The notes under the pieces: generated by a model
The model's input: only the letters and a program-made list of their open reading frames with translations
What the model was told of the DNA's origin: nothing
Database searches by the model: none
Shown here: positions 42,558 through 52,300 of the stretch, in pieces
Layout of the letters: each line of letters starts with the position of its first letter
Numbering within the stretch: the first letter of the stretch is position 1
Program-made: the position numbers and the translations under genes
NCBI RefSeq assembly: GCF_947172395.1
Contig: NC_069085.1
Location: 5,364,112-5,428,111 of the forward strand
DNA from: Bicyclus anynana
Lineage: Eukaryota > Arthropoda > Insecta > Lepidoptera > Nymphalidae
Length of the DNA: 64,000 nucleotides
Reading direction: 5' to 3'

Positions 42558-42840
42558 ATCATCATTCATCATTATCAGCTTATGGACGTTACTGGACATA
42601 GGCCTCCTTTATGGACTTCCAAACTTCACGATTTTGAGCCACCAACATCTAGCGGCTCTCCGTTGCGCGATTAATGTCACCTAACCACCTTGTGGGGTCC
42701 ACCAGCACTTCATTTTCCGGAGTCGGGTCGCAATTCCAGCATACTTGAACCCCAATGTTCTTCGGTTCGAAAAACTACGGGTATGTGACCCTCCGGCTGC
42801 CACTTCGGAGTCGCGATTAAGGCGTGCTACAGGACTTTCA
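42558..42840 (-). pseudogene. RTE-type LINE C-terminal remnant
   Basis: Minus-strand translation keeps D-P-T-R-W, A-Q-N-R-E-V-W-K-S and K-E-A-Y-V-Q with an internal stop. It is the same terminus as 21800-21990. It lies directly upstream of the first visible lectin-gene exon. Confidence 0.55.
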
Positions 42841-42929
42841 TTCTTCTGCGAGTTTCCTCTCAGAAGTGAACGGAATATAAGATTGTACTATGGTATGGCA
42901 TGGATAGTAAATGGTAACCTTTGTTTCAG

Positions 42930-43044
42930 TGGATACAACGGCGCAGTACGACGCCGTTCGAGCATATCTTAAGGAGTTGGACATTTCCAGCGCTGTGTGG
43001 GTCGGTCTTATACGCAGCAACCCTGATGGGGACTTCACTTGGAC
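42930..43044 (+). CDS. C-type-lectin-like gene, exon carrying mid-CTLD
   Basis: An acceptor TTTGTTTCAG precedes the exon and a donor GTAAGC follows. The 115 bases encode (after two bases completing a codon) DTTAQYDAVRAYLKELD, then a VWVGL..S segment and FTW. This is the middle of a C-type lectin-like fold: the helix after the second Cys is followed by the hallmark V-W-[IV]-G-L strand and the F-x-W strand. The exon ends after two bases of the next codon, which exactly fit the following exon. The exon encoding the signal peptide and the first half of the domain (W..A...C) was not found upstream within this window. Confidence 0.85.
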
Positions 43045-43099
43045 GTAAGCATTTAAAACATAGCTTTTATATTTTGACACCTCAAGGTTATAATCGTTA

Positions 43100-44412
43100 T
43101 CGTTTATTTATTTATTTATTTATTATATATTCTTAGTATGCTTACAGCTAAGCCAAAACGCATACAAAGTACAGACTTACAATATAACAATATAACAGAT
43201 AAACAAATTACAATATAATCACTATACAATACAAACACATAAATTGCATATTTCTATTAAATTAAAATTCACAGCTGTTTACAATATCAATAAATACATG
43301 AAGTTTTATATCAAAAAAATCTAGATCTTGGCGCTGAGCAATCAACGAATTGAGCATCGACAGTACCCGATTAGTTGGGGCATTTCGAGCATATTGCGTA
43401 CGGAACGACTTGATAGCGAAAAAAGGTCGCTTACGACACGACCGAAGCAACTTGCCTGGTTCTCGAACCGACAAGGCACATCGCGACAGTGCGTCCGAGT
43501 TATCCACTTTATTGTGTATTAGCAGGAAGTAATGGATGAGAATAGCTCTCTTTCGCCTTAACTCCAGAGTGTCTAGCCCCACCATACCAGACACAAACAA
43601 GGAAGGGTACAAATATGGGTAATAACCGTAAATTTTTTTATACAAACCACGCGCGAATTTTTTTTGGACTTTCTCAACGGTAAGTGTATGAGTAGCACAT
43701 AACGGACTCCAGACAGGTGAGTTGTACTCCATCTTACTGCGGACATATGCATTGTACAATGTATAAAGTATTAACGGATTAGTGAAACGCTTACTCTGCC
43801 GCAATACAAATCCTAAAAGCTTATGCGCCTCTTTGCATATTGTGTTAATATGATCGTTAAAAGTTAGCTTGGCGTCGACCGTTAGACCTAAATCTCTGAT
43901 TTGCGATACCCTCTCCAGAGTATCACCAGATATCTTCTAGTCAAAGACAACACAGTTATTTTTATAGGTCAACGTTATGACTTTACATTTTGATACATTA
44001 AATTCCAGACAATTCATATGTGGCCATCGAACTACGTTATTAATATACTCCTGCAGCAAAATGCAGTCTTCGTATTTTTTGATACCCAGTAACAATTTTA
44101 AATCGTCAGCAAACATCAAACATTTGGCACTTTTTAGAACATAAGGCAAATCATTAATCATAATTAAAAATAACGTAGGACCTAACGTGCTACCTTGACT
44201 GACTCCGGATCGCGTTGAGTAGTATTCTGACCTGTAACCTGCTATTTGTACATATTGACGTCTGTTGGTTAAATCATTTTGAAAGAAATCTAAAAGCTTA
44301 GGTGTGAACCCCATGTGCGATAACTTTTCCATCAGTACATCTATTTCCACGCGATCAAATGCTTTTTTGAAATCAAAATAAGCCACGTCGACTTGCTTAC
44401 CACCATCCATTT
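43100..44412 (-). mobile_element. 5'-truncated LINE in the lectin intron
   Basis: It is oriented opposite to the host gene. A (TAAA)n tail complement lies at 43102-43124, then a 3' UTR, then the RT reading frame up to an abrupt truncation just upstream of the codons for MDGGKQVD at about 44410. It sits wholly within the intron 43045-44683. It is a typical incomplete reverse-transcription product. Confidence 0.8.
43262..44410 (-). pseudogene. LINE reverse transcriptase fragment with one stop codon
   Basis: The frame runs for about 380 codons with one in-frame TAG at about 43936-43938. RT motifs are clear: D-F-K-K-A-F-D-R-V (motif A), S-G-V-S-Q-G-S-T-L-G-P (motif B), and M-F-A-D-D (catalytic motif C at about residue 105). 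A 'LGL..D.kL.F..H' block follows, then a thumb/C-terminal region with a 'Y..YVR..MEY.SPVW' motif. The pattern is that of Jockey-superfamily LINEs. The endonuclease and fingers are missing through truncation. Only one nonsense change suggests a moderately young insertion. Confidence 0.85.
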
Positions 44413-44563
44413 CTGTTAATTAAATTAAATTGAAAGTTTTAATAATCCTTATCTGTCTGTAACTTAGTACATTATAAACTGAGTGAGTTTCAAAGGAAGT
44501 TTATTTGACAGGAAATCGCAATTTCAGAAAAAATATCATTCTCATCATTGAAGTGAACTTTTT

Positions 44564-44618
44564 TTTGAAAGAAGAACAAATTGTGTTGCCACACAACACA
44601 ATTTGTTCTTCTTTCAAA
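44564..44618. repeat. perfect 25-bp hairpin in lectin intron
   Basis: Bases 44564-44588 and 44594-44618 are exact reverse complements with a 5-nt loop (CCACA). It lies 65 bases before the next exon, so it would form in the pre-mRNA just upstream of the polypyrimidine tract. Confidence 0.95.
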
Positions 44619-44683
44619 TTTTCATAATTCTCTAATAAAGCTTTTTTCTTTCTTTCTTTCTATTTATAATAACTTTTATACAG

Positions 44684-44841
44684 GGACTACCGCGGGTTGA
44701 GCGGCGACGGGTACTGGAGCGCCGCCCCGGACGCCCGCTCAGCGCCTCTGTGCGCCGCCGCCGACCCCGCCGCTGACTACCGCTGGGAGGCGCGCGCTTG
44801 CGGCGGACCCTCTGTTGCCTCCTTCATCTGTGAATTACCAG
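44684..44841 (+). CDS. C-type-lectin-like gene, exon with end of CTLD
   Basis: The acceptor is a CTTT-rich tract ending ATACAG, and the donor is GGTCATT with the cut before GTCATT. One base completes the previous codon; 52 codons follow and one base is left over. They encode DYRGLSGDGYWS, a PLCAAA segment, a W-E-A-R-A-C-G-G segment, and F-I-C-E-L-P, the last cysteines of a CTLD. The Ca/sugar-binding EPN/QPD and WND motifs are replaced (AAPDA; YRWEA), so classical carbohydrate binding is unlikely. The exon is strikingly GC-rich compared with its neighbours. Confidence 0.85.
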
Positions 44842-44887
44842 GTCATTCTATAACATCCTACTATCCTACATCTTCTTCTTTGTCGTT

Positions 44888-45197
44888 ACACTCTTGACAG
44901 AGTGGTCGTGGTCGTCATTTGGGTGTGGTGGCAAGCCTCACTTACCGTCGCCATTCTTCCCGTAGTGTGGCTGTCCTAGCACATTCGTGGAGCGATCCAT
45001 GGTGGCGGTTTTTACTTGGTCAGTCCAGCGCATTGGTGACCTGCCACGTGCTCTTGTGGCCTCCATCTTTCCTTGCACCACAAGTCTCTCTATGGACGTG
45101 TCATCTCTTCGTGTAATATGACCAAAGAAAGTCAGTATGCGACATTGGCCTATGGAAGAAAGACGCTGTTTGATGCTCAGTTCTTGGAGGATTGAAA
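44888..45197 (-). pseudogene. LINE C-terminal fragment in second lectin intron
   Basis: Minus-strand translation gives S-I-L-Q-E-L-S-I-K-Q-R-L, I-L-T-F-F-G-H-I-T-R-R-D-D-T-S-I-E-R, then R-G-R-S-P-M-R-W-T-D-Q and, in another frame, P-N-D-D-H-D-H-S-V-K. This is the tail of an RTE-like ORF2, with a frameshift and a stop. It is oriented opposite to the host gene. The plus-strand frames over this piece are meaningless. Confidence 0.7.
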
Positions 45198-45200
45198 CTA

Positions 45201-45574
45201 TCCTACTACCCTATCCTACTAATATTATAAACGCAAAAGTTTGTATGGATGTTTGGATGTTTGTAACTCTATAACGCCGCTACTACTAAGGCGATTTAGC
45301 TGAAATTTGGAATAGAAATAGATTTTACTCTAAATTAACACATAGGCTACTTTTTATCCCGAAAAAATCCATGGTTTCCCGAGATTTGTGAAAACTGATG
45401 ATTTTGATGATATGAATCTTTGTTACTCTTTCACGCCTCAACTTTTGAACCAAATTAGCTGAAATTTGGTATTAAGATATATTGTAGCCTGGATTAACAC
45501 ATAGACTACTTTTTTTTCCGAGGGATTTGTAAAAAACTAAATTCCACGCGGACGAAGTCGCGGGCGTCCGCCAG
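45201..45574 (+). mobile_element. Lep1-like Helitron, family A, duplicated-core type
   Basis: TCCTACTACCCTATCCTACT doubles the 5' end, and the 3' end is GGGCGTCCGCCAG (CTAG decayed to CCAG). The internal second block (GATTTTGATGATATGAATC, AGCTGAAATTTGGTATTAAG) is the same extra module as in the copy at 13376. It lies in the second visible intron of the lectin gene. Confidence 0.8.
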
Positions 45575-45837
45575 TAAGTTTATAATGACCCACAACACGG
45601 CCAGACTATAACCGTATAAAAAACCCTTCAAGTTGACGGTCGTGATAATGTTACGAGTATATTCTGTTACAATCAGTCGATCAAATGATAACGATAATAC
45701 ACCGGGAACGATTTATAAAGAGCTCTCGGAGACACGGGCTATTAATTTCATAACTCTATAGTTGAAGAATACACCTTTTTATTAAGTTAGGTAACCTAAT
45801 CTAACTTTAATATACCATAATCTTTTTAACATAACTT

Positions 45838-46024
45838 TTAAGGCGTATCTTAGTTATTTGGATTTTAACACAAAATTAATAAACCAATTTTCATGAAAAT
45901 ATAATTGGACCAATCTGGATACACTCTTTCAAACTTGGTTAATAAATGTTGATGTTATGAGGTAACAATCATTAAAAAAACCATACATTTCGAATTGAGA
46001 ACCTCCTCCTTTTTTGAAGTCGAT
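45838..46024 (+). repeat. dispersed repeat in lectin intron, as at 12336
   Basis: TTAACACAAAATTAATAAACC, TTTTCATGAAAAT, TTGGACCAATC, ACTCTTTCAAAC, GAATTGAGAACCTCCTCC, TTTTTTGAAGTCG. The final GAAGTCG resembles the arm end ACCGACTTCAAAA of the MITE at 11980. Confidence 0.55.
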
Positions 46025-46228
46025 TATAAATAGTTGATGTGCCACTATTAATCACAAGCCTCTTCACTCCAAGGGCCAATAATTTTGAGGTTAAACCAAT
46101 GCTGCTTCAAGAAGGGATTTGTGTTAGCAATTTAATAGAGCTAGTTAACGATAATACTCCTAGAATTTTAGCTTTCAACTTACTAAACTTTGGCATGTAA
46201 CGTGTCTGAAATAAGTCTTCATTTCCAG

Positions 46229-46377
46229 TTCCACAATGGGCACTCGGAAATGAAGGCTGCATGGTGAGAGCTTTACCAGCACTGACAGTGTTATATTTGC
46301 CTGAGAGCGCTGCTGTACAACTTACTACCGATTGTGGCTTGGCTGGAGTAAAGAGAGTTCAATGCACAGGAAACGTG
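46229..46377 (+). CDS. C-type-lectin-like gene, short cysteine module exon
   Basis: The acceptor is TCATTTCCAG and the donor GTATGA. Two bases complete the Val codon split with the previous exon; 49 further codons leave phase 0. The peptide VPQWALGNEGCMVRALPALT, L-Y-L-P-E-S-A-A-V-Q-L, then D-C-G-L-A-G-V-K-R-V-Q-C contains three cysteines. A fourth follows early in the next exon (ELSC), so two disulfides are possible. I do not recognise a named domain. It could be a short sushi-like module or a linker specific to this protein. Confidence 0.8.
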
Positions 46378-46455
46378 GTATGATTTTAACTATACATATT
46401 TAAAAAATAGGTTAAAGATAAAGAATCAAAATCAATGTTGAACTTTATTTTTCAG

Positions 46456-48204
46456 AAAAGGGATGAACTTCTCAGAGAATTGTCTTGCACCGATGAAGAT
46501 CAAACGACTACGTCACCAGTAGTAACAACACCACTATTACCGTGGCAAACTGCAACAGATACAACATATTCGGAACAAGACACGTCTAATGAAGTTAATA
46601 CTGAGGAAAATGTTACAACTGAACATGAAGATGATGTCAATCAGTCAACTTCTGTAAAACTATTACTTCCTTCAAATCAAAATTCTCTTCATACTACTAC
46701 AGAAGTAGTACTGACACAATCACCTTTAATAAACAAGTTTTATCATGTTCCGTTAGAGAAAAATATCAACTTAGATATAGTTAATAATAATTTACCCAAT
46801 GACGTTCCAAAGTTACCTAGCAACGACGATGAGTTAAGTAACATTCAAACAAAAAAGTTGGAAGATGAAAAACATATGCAACATAAAAAATTGCATGTTG
46901 AACTTGCACGTTTAGGAAATTTAGAAAAAATATTCAGTCAACCCACTGATCATTTTGTGCCACCTTTGGTGATGGCTAAAGCTAAAATTAGTGATGATAT
47001 GACTGCATTATCAATCGAGGAGAAATTGGCTCAGCAGTTTTCTGAAGATCATTTCACAGAACACAACAATATGCAAAGGGATTCCGAACATATTAAGATA
47101 ACCACTAGTACTGAAATATCAAATAAAGAAATAACGACCGAAAACGGAATTAATAATTTATCTTTTTCAACTAAAATAAATGATGACCAATATAATGGTC
47201 ATACAAAGTACATTTTGCCGAAGAAATATACTAAACACGATGAAACGAAAACTAAAATCTTGAAAAATATTAAACTATTTAAAAACTCAAAATCACCTAC
47301 AGATCACATACTAAATCATTTAAACTCTGAAGTAATTGATACGACTACTGAAAAATTATATACACCTAAACCTCCTGCCATAAATAACAGCCATCAAGAT
47401 GAAGAAGATTCTTCTTTAGAGCTTACAGTAATAATAAAAGAACCCAGACTTCACAATGATGATAATGTATCACAAGAAAATTATTCTCAAACCTTATATT
47501 ACGAACGAAATGGAAATTTATCTACAAATATAACTTTGAACAGCTTATCACCTGCAGAAAGTTTAGTAGCATCTCCAACCGCAGAACATAAAGTTGTCAG
47601 AAATGATGAAGTCATTAAAATAGAAATAATTAATAATAACAAGAAGCACCCTAACTTAGACATATCCGTATTTGAAGTAACAACTAAAGTTCCCACTTCT
47701 GAAAATAAAATCAAAGAGACTAGCAACAATGATTCAGAAATTTTTCAAAAAGATGAAGCTGTAATTAATAATGTACCAGCATTATTAAAGAAAGTCACTC
47801 CAGATACATCTGTTAACGATTTAATAACTGCCTCTATTCGATCAACTGTTGACAATACCACTGTAGATTCCTCAACTCATACAACAGGGGCTACTTTAAT
47901 AAAAGTTGTAGAAGAGTTCAATACTGAAATCGATGATAATTCGACAGTTAACTACAGTGAAAAAAATAACACTGAAGAGTCTATAGTACTGTATAACGCA
48001 TCAATAATAGAAGGTAACGATGAAATGAATGATACAATTACTGGCAATGTAGAAAAAAATATGACTCAAAGTACGCCAGAAATTGATGACTTTCAATCAC
48101 CATTACTGTCCGCTGCTAACGAACCTATACACAAACCTAACCGCTCTAGGCGACTACAACAGAACCGAGTTAACAAATTTAATCCATTTCGTATATTAGG
48201 TTAA
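46456..48204 (+). CDS. C-type-lectin-like gene, last exon: long Thr/Asn/Glu-rich tail
   Basis: The exon starts after TTATTTTTCAG with KRDELLRELSC and stays open for 582 codons. The upstream ATG at 46435 is intronic and is not the start. After the Cys, the sequence is almost free of cysteine and aromatic residues and dominated by T, N, S, E, D, I and K. It has more than a dozen N-x-S/T sequons (NVT, NQS, NLS, NYS, NLS, NIT, NTT, NST, NNT, NAS, NDT, NMT, NRS) and many TT/STT clusters. This suggests an extracellular, disordered, mucin-like region. No transmembrane segment or GPI-type end is visible. The C-terminus has a furin-like RSRR and then 16 residues, LQQNRVNKFNPFRILG. Taken with the lectin-like exons, I infer a secreted or cuticle/extracellular-matrix lectin-like protein. 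The family name is unknown to me. Confidence 0.85.
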   Translation, partial: KRDELLRELSCTDEDQTTTSPVVTTPLLPWQTATDTTYSEQDTSNEVNTEENVTTEHEDDVNQSTSVKLLLPSNQNSLHTTTEVVLTQSPLINKFYHVPLEKNINLDIVNNNLPNDVPKLPSNDDELSNIQTKKLEDEKHMQHKKLHVELARLGNLEKIFSQPTDHFVPPLVMAKAKISDDMTALSIEEKLAQQFSEDHFTEHNNMQRDSEHIKITTSTEISNKEITTENGINNLSFSTKINDDQYNGHTKYILPKKYTKHDETKTKILKNIKLFKNSKSPTDHILNHLNSEVIDTTTEKLYTPKPPAINNSHQDEEDSSLELTVIIKEPRLHNDDNVSQENYSQTLYYERNGNLSTNITLNSLSPAESLVASPTAEHKVVRNDEVIKIEIINNNKKHPNLDISVFEVTTKVPTSENKIKETSNNDSEIFQKDEAVINNVPALLKKVTPDTSVNDLITASIRSTVDNTTVDSSTHTTGATLIKVVEEFNTEIDDNSTVNYSEKNNTEESIVLYNASIIEGNDEMNDTITGNVEKNMTQSTPEIDDFQSPLLSAANEPIHKPNRSRRLQQNRVNKFNPFRILG

Positions 48205-49694
48205 ATAAATAATTAACACAGTAGTCCTATTTTCCAACTGCCATGACATTATCTCTACTACAAATAACAATGACTGAACCAAACGAAAACATCTGATCAA
48301 AATAGAATTAGTGTGTAGGTATTTTATATTGTGATGGCACGGTGCACTTAGTTTATTCTCATATTGTATAGTTAATCTATTCTAGGACGTCCGTTTGACT
48401 TTGGATGCCAGTTTATACTGAAGGGTCTTTCAGTTTTAATATGAGAACGTTAGCTCAAGCGTTATTCCTATGTCCTGCGAGTTTTTACACCTACCCACTA
48501 ATAACAACTGAAAATTTTGAATTTTGAACGATTCACTAACTTTGACGTATGTTAGTAATTCTTAAGTCACGTGATTTTATATTCAATATTTATTTCATGA
48601 TAACTGATCAAAATTGAGTCTAAAGTTAAAAAATGTCATGCAGTGCCTACTGACAACCTTTCGTGGATATCATAGGTACGAGTATATGAAATGGCCCAGT
48701 TGACAGTGTTTTTTGTTAACAATGGTCTTTACGGAATACGGAAAATGCAGTTCTTACTATATTGATGTTAATTATAATATGTGGCTAACATACCTTCGCC
48801 AAAATTAGTGAATCGACTGGCTGAACACTTTATCACTACATCTAGAGCCAATCAGACTTCTGAAGCTAGACAAACTACACTAACATTTTCATAGAGTTTT
48901 AAACGTAGACATTTAATTATCATACGAGTATTTTATGTACGTTCTGCACCGCATAGAAACACAAATAATTTGTTTATGTAAATCTGATAACATTAATCAT
49001 CTTAAATCTTAATATATCTATCTATACATTATAAATGAAGTAGTCAATTCTTGAATTTCAAATAGCATAGCTATACATAGTTATTGTTACTCTATATTAA
49101 GCATTGGGCAAGTTGATGGCGGTTTACCGAGAGAAAATATCATTTAATATTATATCGATACGCACATCTTTTTAAAATCACAATATTGTCTTTCAAAATG
49201 CCCTGTAAGTAAGAATAAAAATCCATGAATCATATCATTTTAGTATAAGTATCTTAAATGTTTTATATTTAGTTTTAAGGAATAAATCTAAAGGTTTTGC
49301 ACAAAGGAAGCGCAAGCCATATATGTCTAACCATATTAATTACAGTTTCCTTTCCTTCCTCGGTCTCGCAAGTCGCTGAATCCATCACGGAAGACAAATT
49401 ATTAAGACGAAGATAAATTCTCTGTGGTAAAAGGATATATTGCGGGTTGAACGATATTCGGTTAAACAAATGTTTATTTATCATTCTATTATTGTCTTAG
49501 CAATCTAGGATGTAAGGATTTTATAAATAAAGATTTAGAATTTTTTCTTGTCACTGTAGTGTATCTTCTTTATTTCGACCTTGTACATCCTTCTACAAAT
49601 TTGTACATCGATCTAATCAGGTATGAATGAATCATCGATCATCGATCAGTCAGCATCCAACCGCTGTGTTTCATTCACGTACCTACATTACGTT
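48205..49694. other. likely 3' UTR, then unannotated sequence
   Basis: An AATAAAT at 48206-48212 overlaps the stop region and is probably too close. Later AATAAA-type signals occur at 49208, 49280 and 49526 (AATAAAG). The real polyadenylation site cannot be chosen from sequence alone. No coding feature was recognised. The segment 49290-49440 has the look of a retroelement remnant but I cannot place it. Confidence 0.4.
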
Positions 49695-50022
49695 TTTTTT
49701 TTATTCTTTACAAGTTAGCCCTAGACCACAATCTCACCTGATCGTAAGTGATGATGTAATATAAGATGGTAGCGGTCTAACTCTTTAGGAGTAAGATGAC
49801 AATCCACATCCGTTTCGGTTTCTACACGGCATCGTACCGGATCACTAAATCGCTTGGCGGTACGTCTTTGCCGGTAGGGTGGTAACTAGCCACAGCCGAA
49901 GCCTCCCACCAGTCAGACCAGGACCAATTAAGAAAACCTCAATCGGCCCAGCCGGGGATCGAACCCAGGACCTCCGTCTTGTAAATCCACCGCGCATACC
50001 ACTGCGCCACGGAGGCCATCAG
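49695..50022 (-). mobile_element. SINE family D, full length
   Basis: T-run at 49695-49703, complete body, GGGGATCGAACCC (B-box complement) at 49959-49971 and head end GGAGGCC at 50016. It is one of the least diverged copies. Confidence 0.85.
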
Positions 50023-50289
50023 TTTTATTTTTAAAAACTGTGATATCAAAACTACTTAACCGATGTTTATGCAATATCATGTGCAGATTAAGCTTCTAAT
50101 ATCGGTCTACATGATATGAAAATATTATATTGAATAGTTGTAGAAAAATTCGTAAACCAGAAAGCTTTTCGTTCATTATACAGATCAACTAAAACAAACA
50201 AGAAGAGATTAATCATGATAATATCGAAACAATACGTGATAATATTATATTAGTTTTTAGTTATAATATTAGTTTTAACCTCACCATGC

Positions 50290-50545
50290 AGTTCAAATGT
50301 GAAATGGCGGGTTAGGGTGATAATGCTAAAAACTCAGATGTTTTTAATATTGATGGGGACCTTAACGGGACTTATCGTGCTTTGTGAGGCACGGGAATGT
50401 AACACCACCAACTTCCCAACTCCGTACTGAGAATTGTTCTGGAAATTTCTTAAAATAAAGAAAGCTCAGCCTTTTTTTTGTATCCTGATCCAGGACTCGA
50501 ACCTAGAATCTCGTGATCAGAAGCCACATATGCTAACAAGGCATT
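50290..50545 (-). mobile_element. SINE-like element, family H
   Basis: On the minus strand the head GTTAGCATATGTGGCTTCTG leads to a B-box-like GGTTCGAGTCC (complement at 50487-50497). After an A-run at about 50471-50478, a body follows containing CAGTACGGAGTTGGGAAG and CCTCACAAAGCACG. A relative is at 10522. Confidence 0.55.
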
Positions 50546-50833
50546 TTTTTTCTTTATTTCTTTTTTACAAGGTAGACTTGACTACTATCTCTCTTGTTGG
50601 TAAGTGATGATGCAATCTAAGATGGAAGCAGGCTAACATGTTAGGAGGAAGCTGGAGGATGAAAATCTACACCCCTCTCGGTTTCTACACGACATCGTAC
50701 CGGAATGCTAAATCGCTTGGCGATATGCCTCAATCGGCCTCATTGAAAACCTCAATCGGCTTAGTCAAGGCTCGAACCTAGGACCTCCGTCTTGTAAATC
50801 CACCGCGCATACCACTGCACCACGGAGGCCGTC
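50545..50833 (-). mobile_element. SINE family D, with small deletions
   Basis: T-rich start at 50547, body with GGTAAGTGATGATGCAATC, an internal deletion after CGCTTGGCGA, and the head with TCGAACCTAGGACC at about 50771-50784. It directly abuts the family H element. The DNA from 50834 to 51255 holds nothing recognised. Confidence 0.75.
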
Positions 50834-51255
50834 AAAACCTAAATGCTAAAGAAAGATAAAGGATCTAAGAGAATATATATAAATTGAAACCTTGCGAAAA
50901 TCGGTCTTAGCGATCTTAATGCGTTGTATCGAATAGTTCGTAGAGCAGTTAAGTGTATTTAAGCTTCTATTTGTCTAGTGCTCGAATTCGAAATTCAGAG
51001 GCGGTTATTTAAAATTGTCTATTTGCTCGTGCAAAAGTTTAAAAATGGAAAATTAAATTTTATTCTGCTAGAAAGATTTTTAAAGAGAATTTTAGGGGAA
51101 AGAAAATTGAATCCAAGTTGCGGTCGACGCTAAAGTCGGGCGCTTCGCGTTTGAAGTGTTTCACAAATATTGACAGGAGCGAATATTTTAAAATCTGAAC
51201 ATTTTTGCGCTACTGTCAGTCTTCACTACGGACTTTATGTAAAAGCAAGTCTGTG

Positions 51256-51410
51256 ATGGCTAGACCTTCGACATTTAATAATATCTTGATAAAAGTTTGT
51301 AGGAAAATGTGGCACGCAACTATACAGTTTATATGATAGTGGTTTTGGAGATAAAAAAATTTGGTCTAAATTTTCCAGACACTCAATCGTCTAAATGTAC
51401 AATAAAAAAA
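51256..51410 (+). repeat. fragment related to the 34746 foldback element
   Basis: GCTAGACCTTCGACATTTAA, AAAAGTTTGTAGGAAAATGT, GTGGTTTTGGAGATAAAAAA and TCCAGACACTCAATCGTCTA parallel the left arm of 34746-34985 in the same order, though strongly diverged. Confidence 0.5.
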
Positions 51411-51571
51411 AGCCACTGTACTTAGGTAGTAACGAAGATCTGGCCACTTTTCACTTTTTAGTTTTTTGTGATTGTAGTCGATTGTATTTTTTTATCAAAA
51501 GTTTTTATTTTTCCTTTTTAGTGATTATATTTTACCCCTACAGACCCCATGTACCATCCAACCATCTACTC

Positions 51572-51815
51572 GTAGATGTAAAGTTCCTGTCAATATAAAT
51601 GAATCAAGCCCAAACACAAGGCAGCTACTGTAAACTGTTGAGGAGTTCCCTTAGCTGTCGTTCGACTCCATCGCCAGACCCCTAATGATAGTCGCAACGC
51701 ATCTAGATGTAAAGTTCTCATGAATACAAATTAATTAAGTCCAAACACAAGGTAGCTGATATAAATCGATGAGGAGATCCCTCGTCTGTACTTCGGCTCC
51801 ATCATCAGGTAGACA
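51572..51815 (+). repeat. two-copy tandem repeat, period about 135 bp
   Basis: TAGATGTAAAGTTC, AAACACAAGGCAGCTACTGT, TGTTGAGGAGTTCCCTTAGC, TTCGACTCCATCGCCAGA occurs first at about 51572. A diverged second copy (TAGATGTAAAGTTCTCATG, AAACACAAGGTAGCTGATAT, CGATGAGGAGATCCCTCGTC) starts at about 51708. Confidence 0.75.
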
Positions 51816-52300
51816 CCAGACCTACATTGAATTATAGTGCTTTAAAATACTTAATGAAAACATTAACAAACGCACTAGCTGCCTCTATAATTTCCGAAAG
51901 TTTTCCTCGATTTCTCCAGGATTCCATCATCAGATCTGGACATGATTACTATGAGATCGACTTGAAAGCGCGCTCTTTCAAACAAAATAAGTATTTTTTC
52001 AAATCGGTTTTGACGAAACAATACCCACTTTATGTTAACCGAACCATCGCTCATAAAACAGCATTTCGCAGAACAAAAGACCTGTATCCTGTACCTGTAA
52101 ACGGTTCAAAGCCTTATTTGCCTTTAATATTGGAACTCAGAAATGCAGTTGGAAGCAAAAATATACATAAACGCAAGGACTTTGTCACCGAATAAAGTTT
52201 ATCACAGGCATCTCTAATTGCAAAACAAACCAAGGGCAATGCATGGCCCCAAATTATATTATGCCTTGGTTGCAAATGCAATTTAGAGGTACGAGTTTTT
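51816..52300. other. repeat-like segment with a 122-codon open frame
   Basis: The open frame 51827-52195 shows no known motif and continues from the tandem repeat. The surrounding pieces (ATCATCAGATCTGGACATGA, GACTTGAAAGCGCGCTC, ATCACAGGCATCTCTAATTG) look like dispersed repeat sequence. AATTGCAAAACAAACCAAGG and CCTTGGTTGCAAATGCAATT at 52218 and 52263 form an imperfect hairpin. I do not annotate a gene. Confidence 0.35.

Noticed and set aside
44697..45116. Two plus-strand ORFs as independent small genes
   Set aside because: The first is the lectin exon read past its donor site; the second is the antisense of a LINE C-terminal fragment.
46435..46455. ATG at 46435 as start of a separate 589-residue gene
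   Set aside because: The 21 bases after it end in TTTATTTTTCAG, a splice acceptor, and the frame continues in phase from the preceding exon, so the ATG is intronic.
51827..52195. 122-residue plus-strand ORF as a host gene
   Set aside because: No motif, begins inside repeat-like DNA next to a tandem repeat, no splice or promoter context. Kept only as an unclassified open frame.
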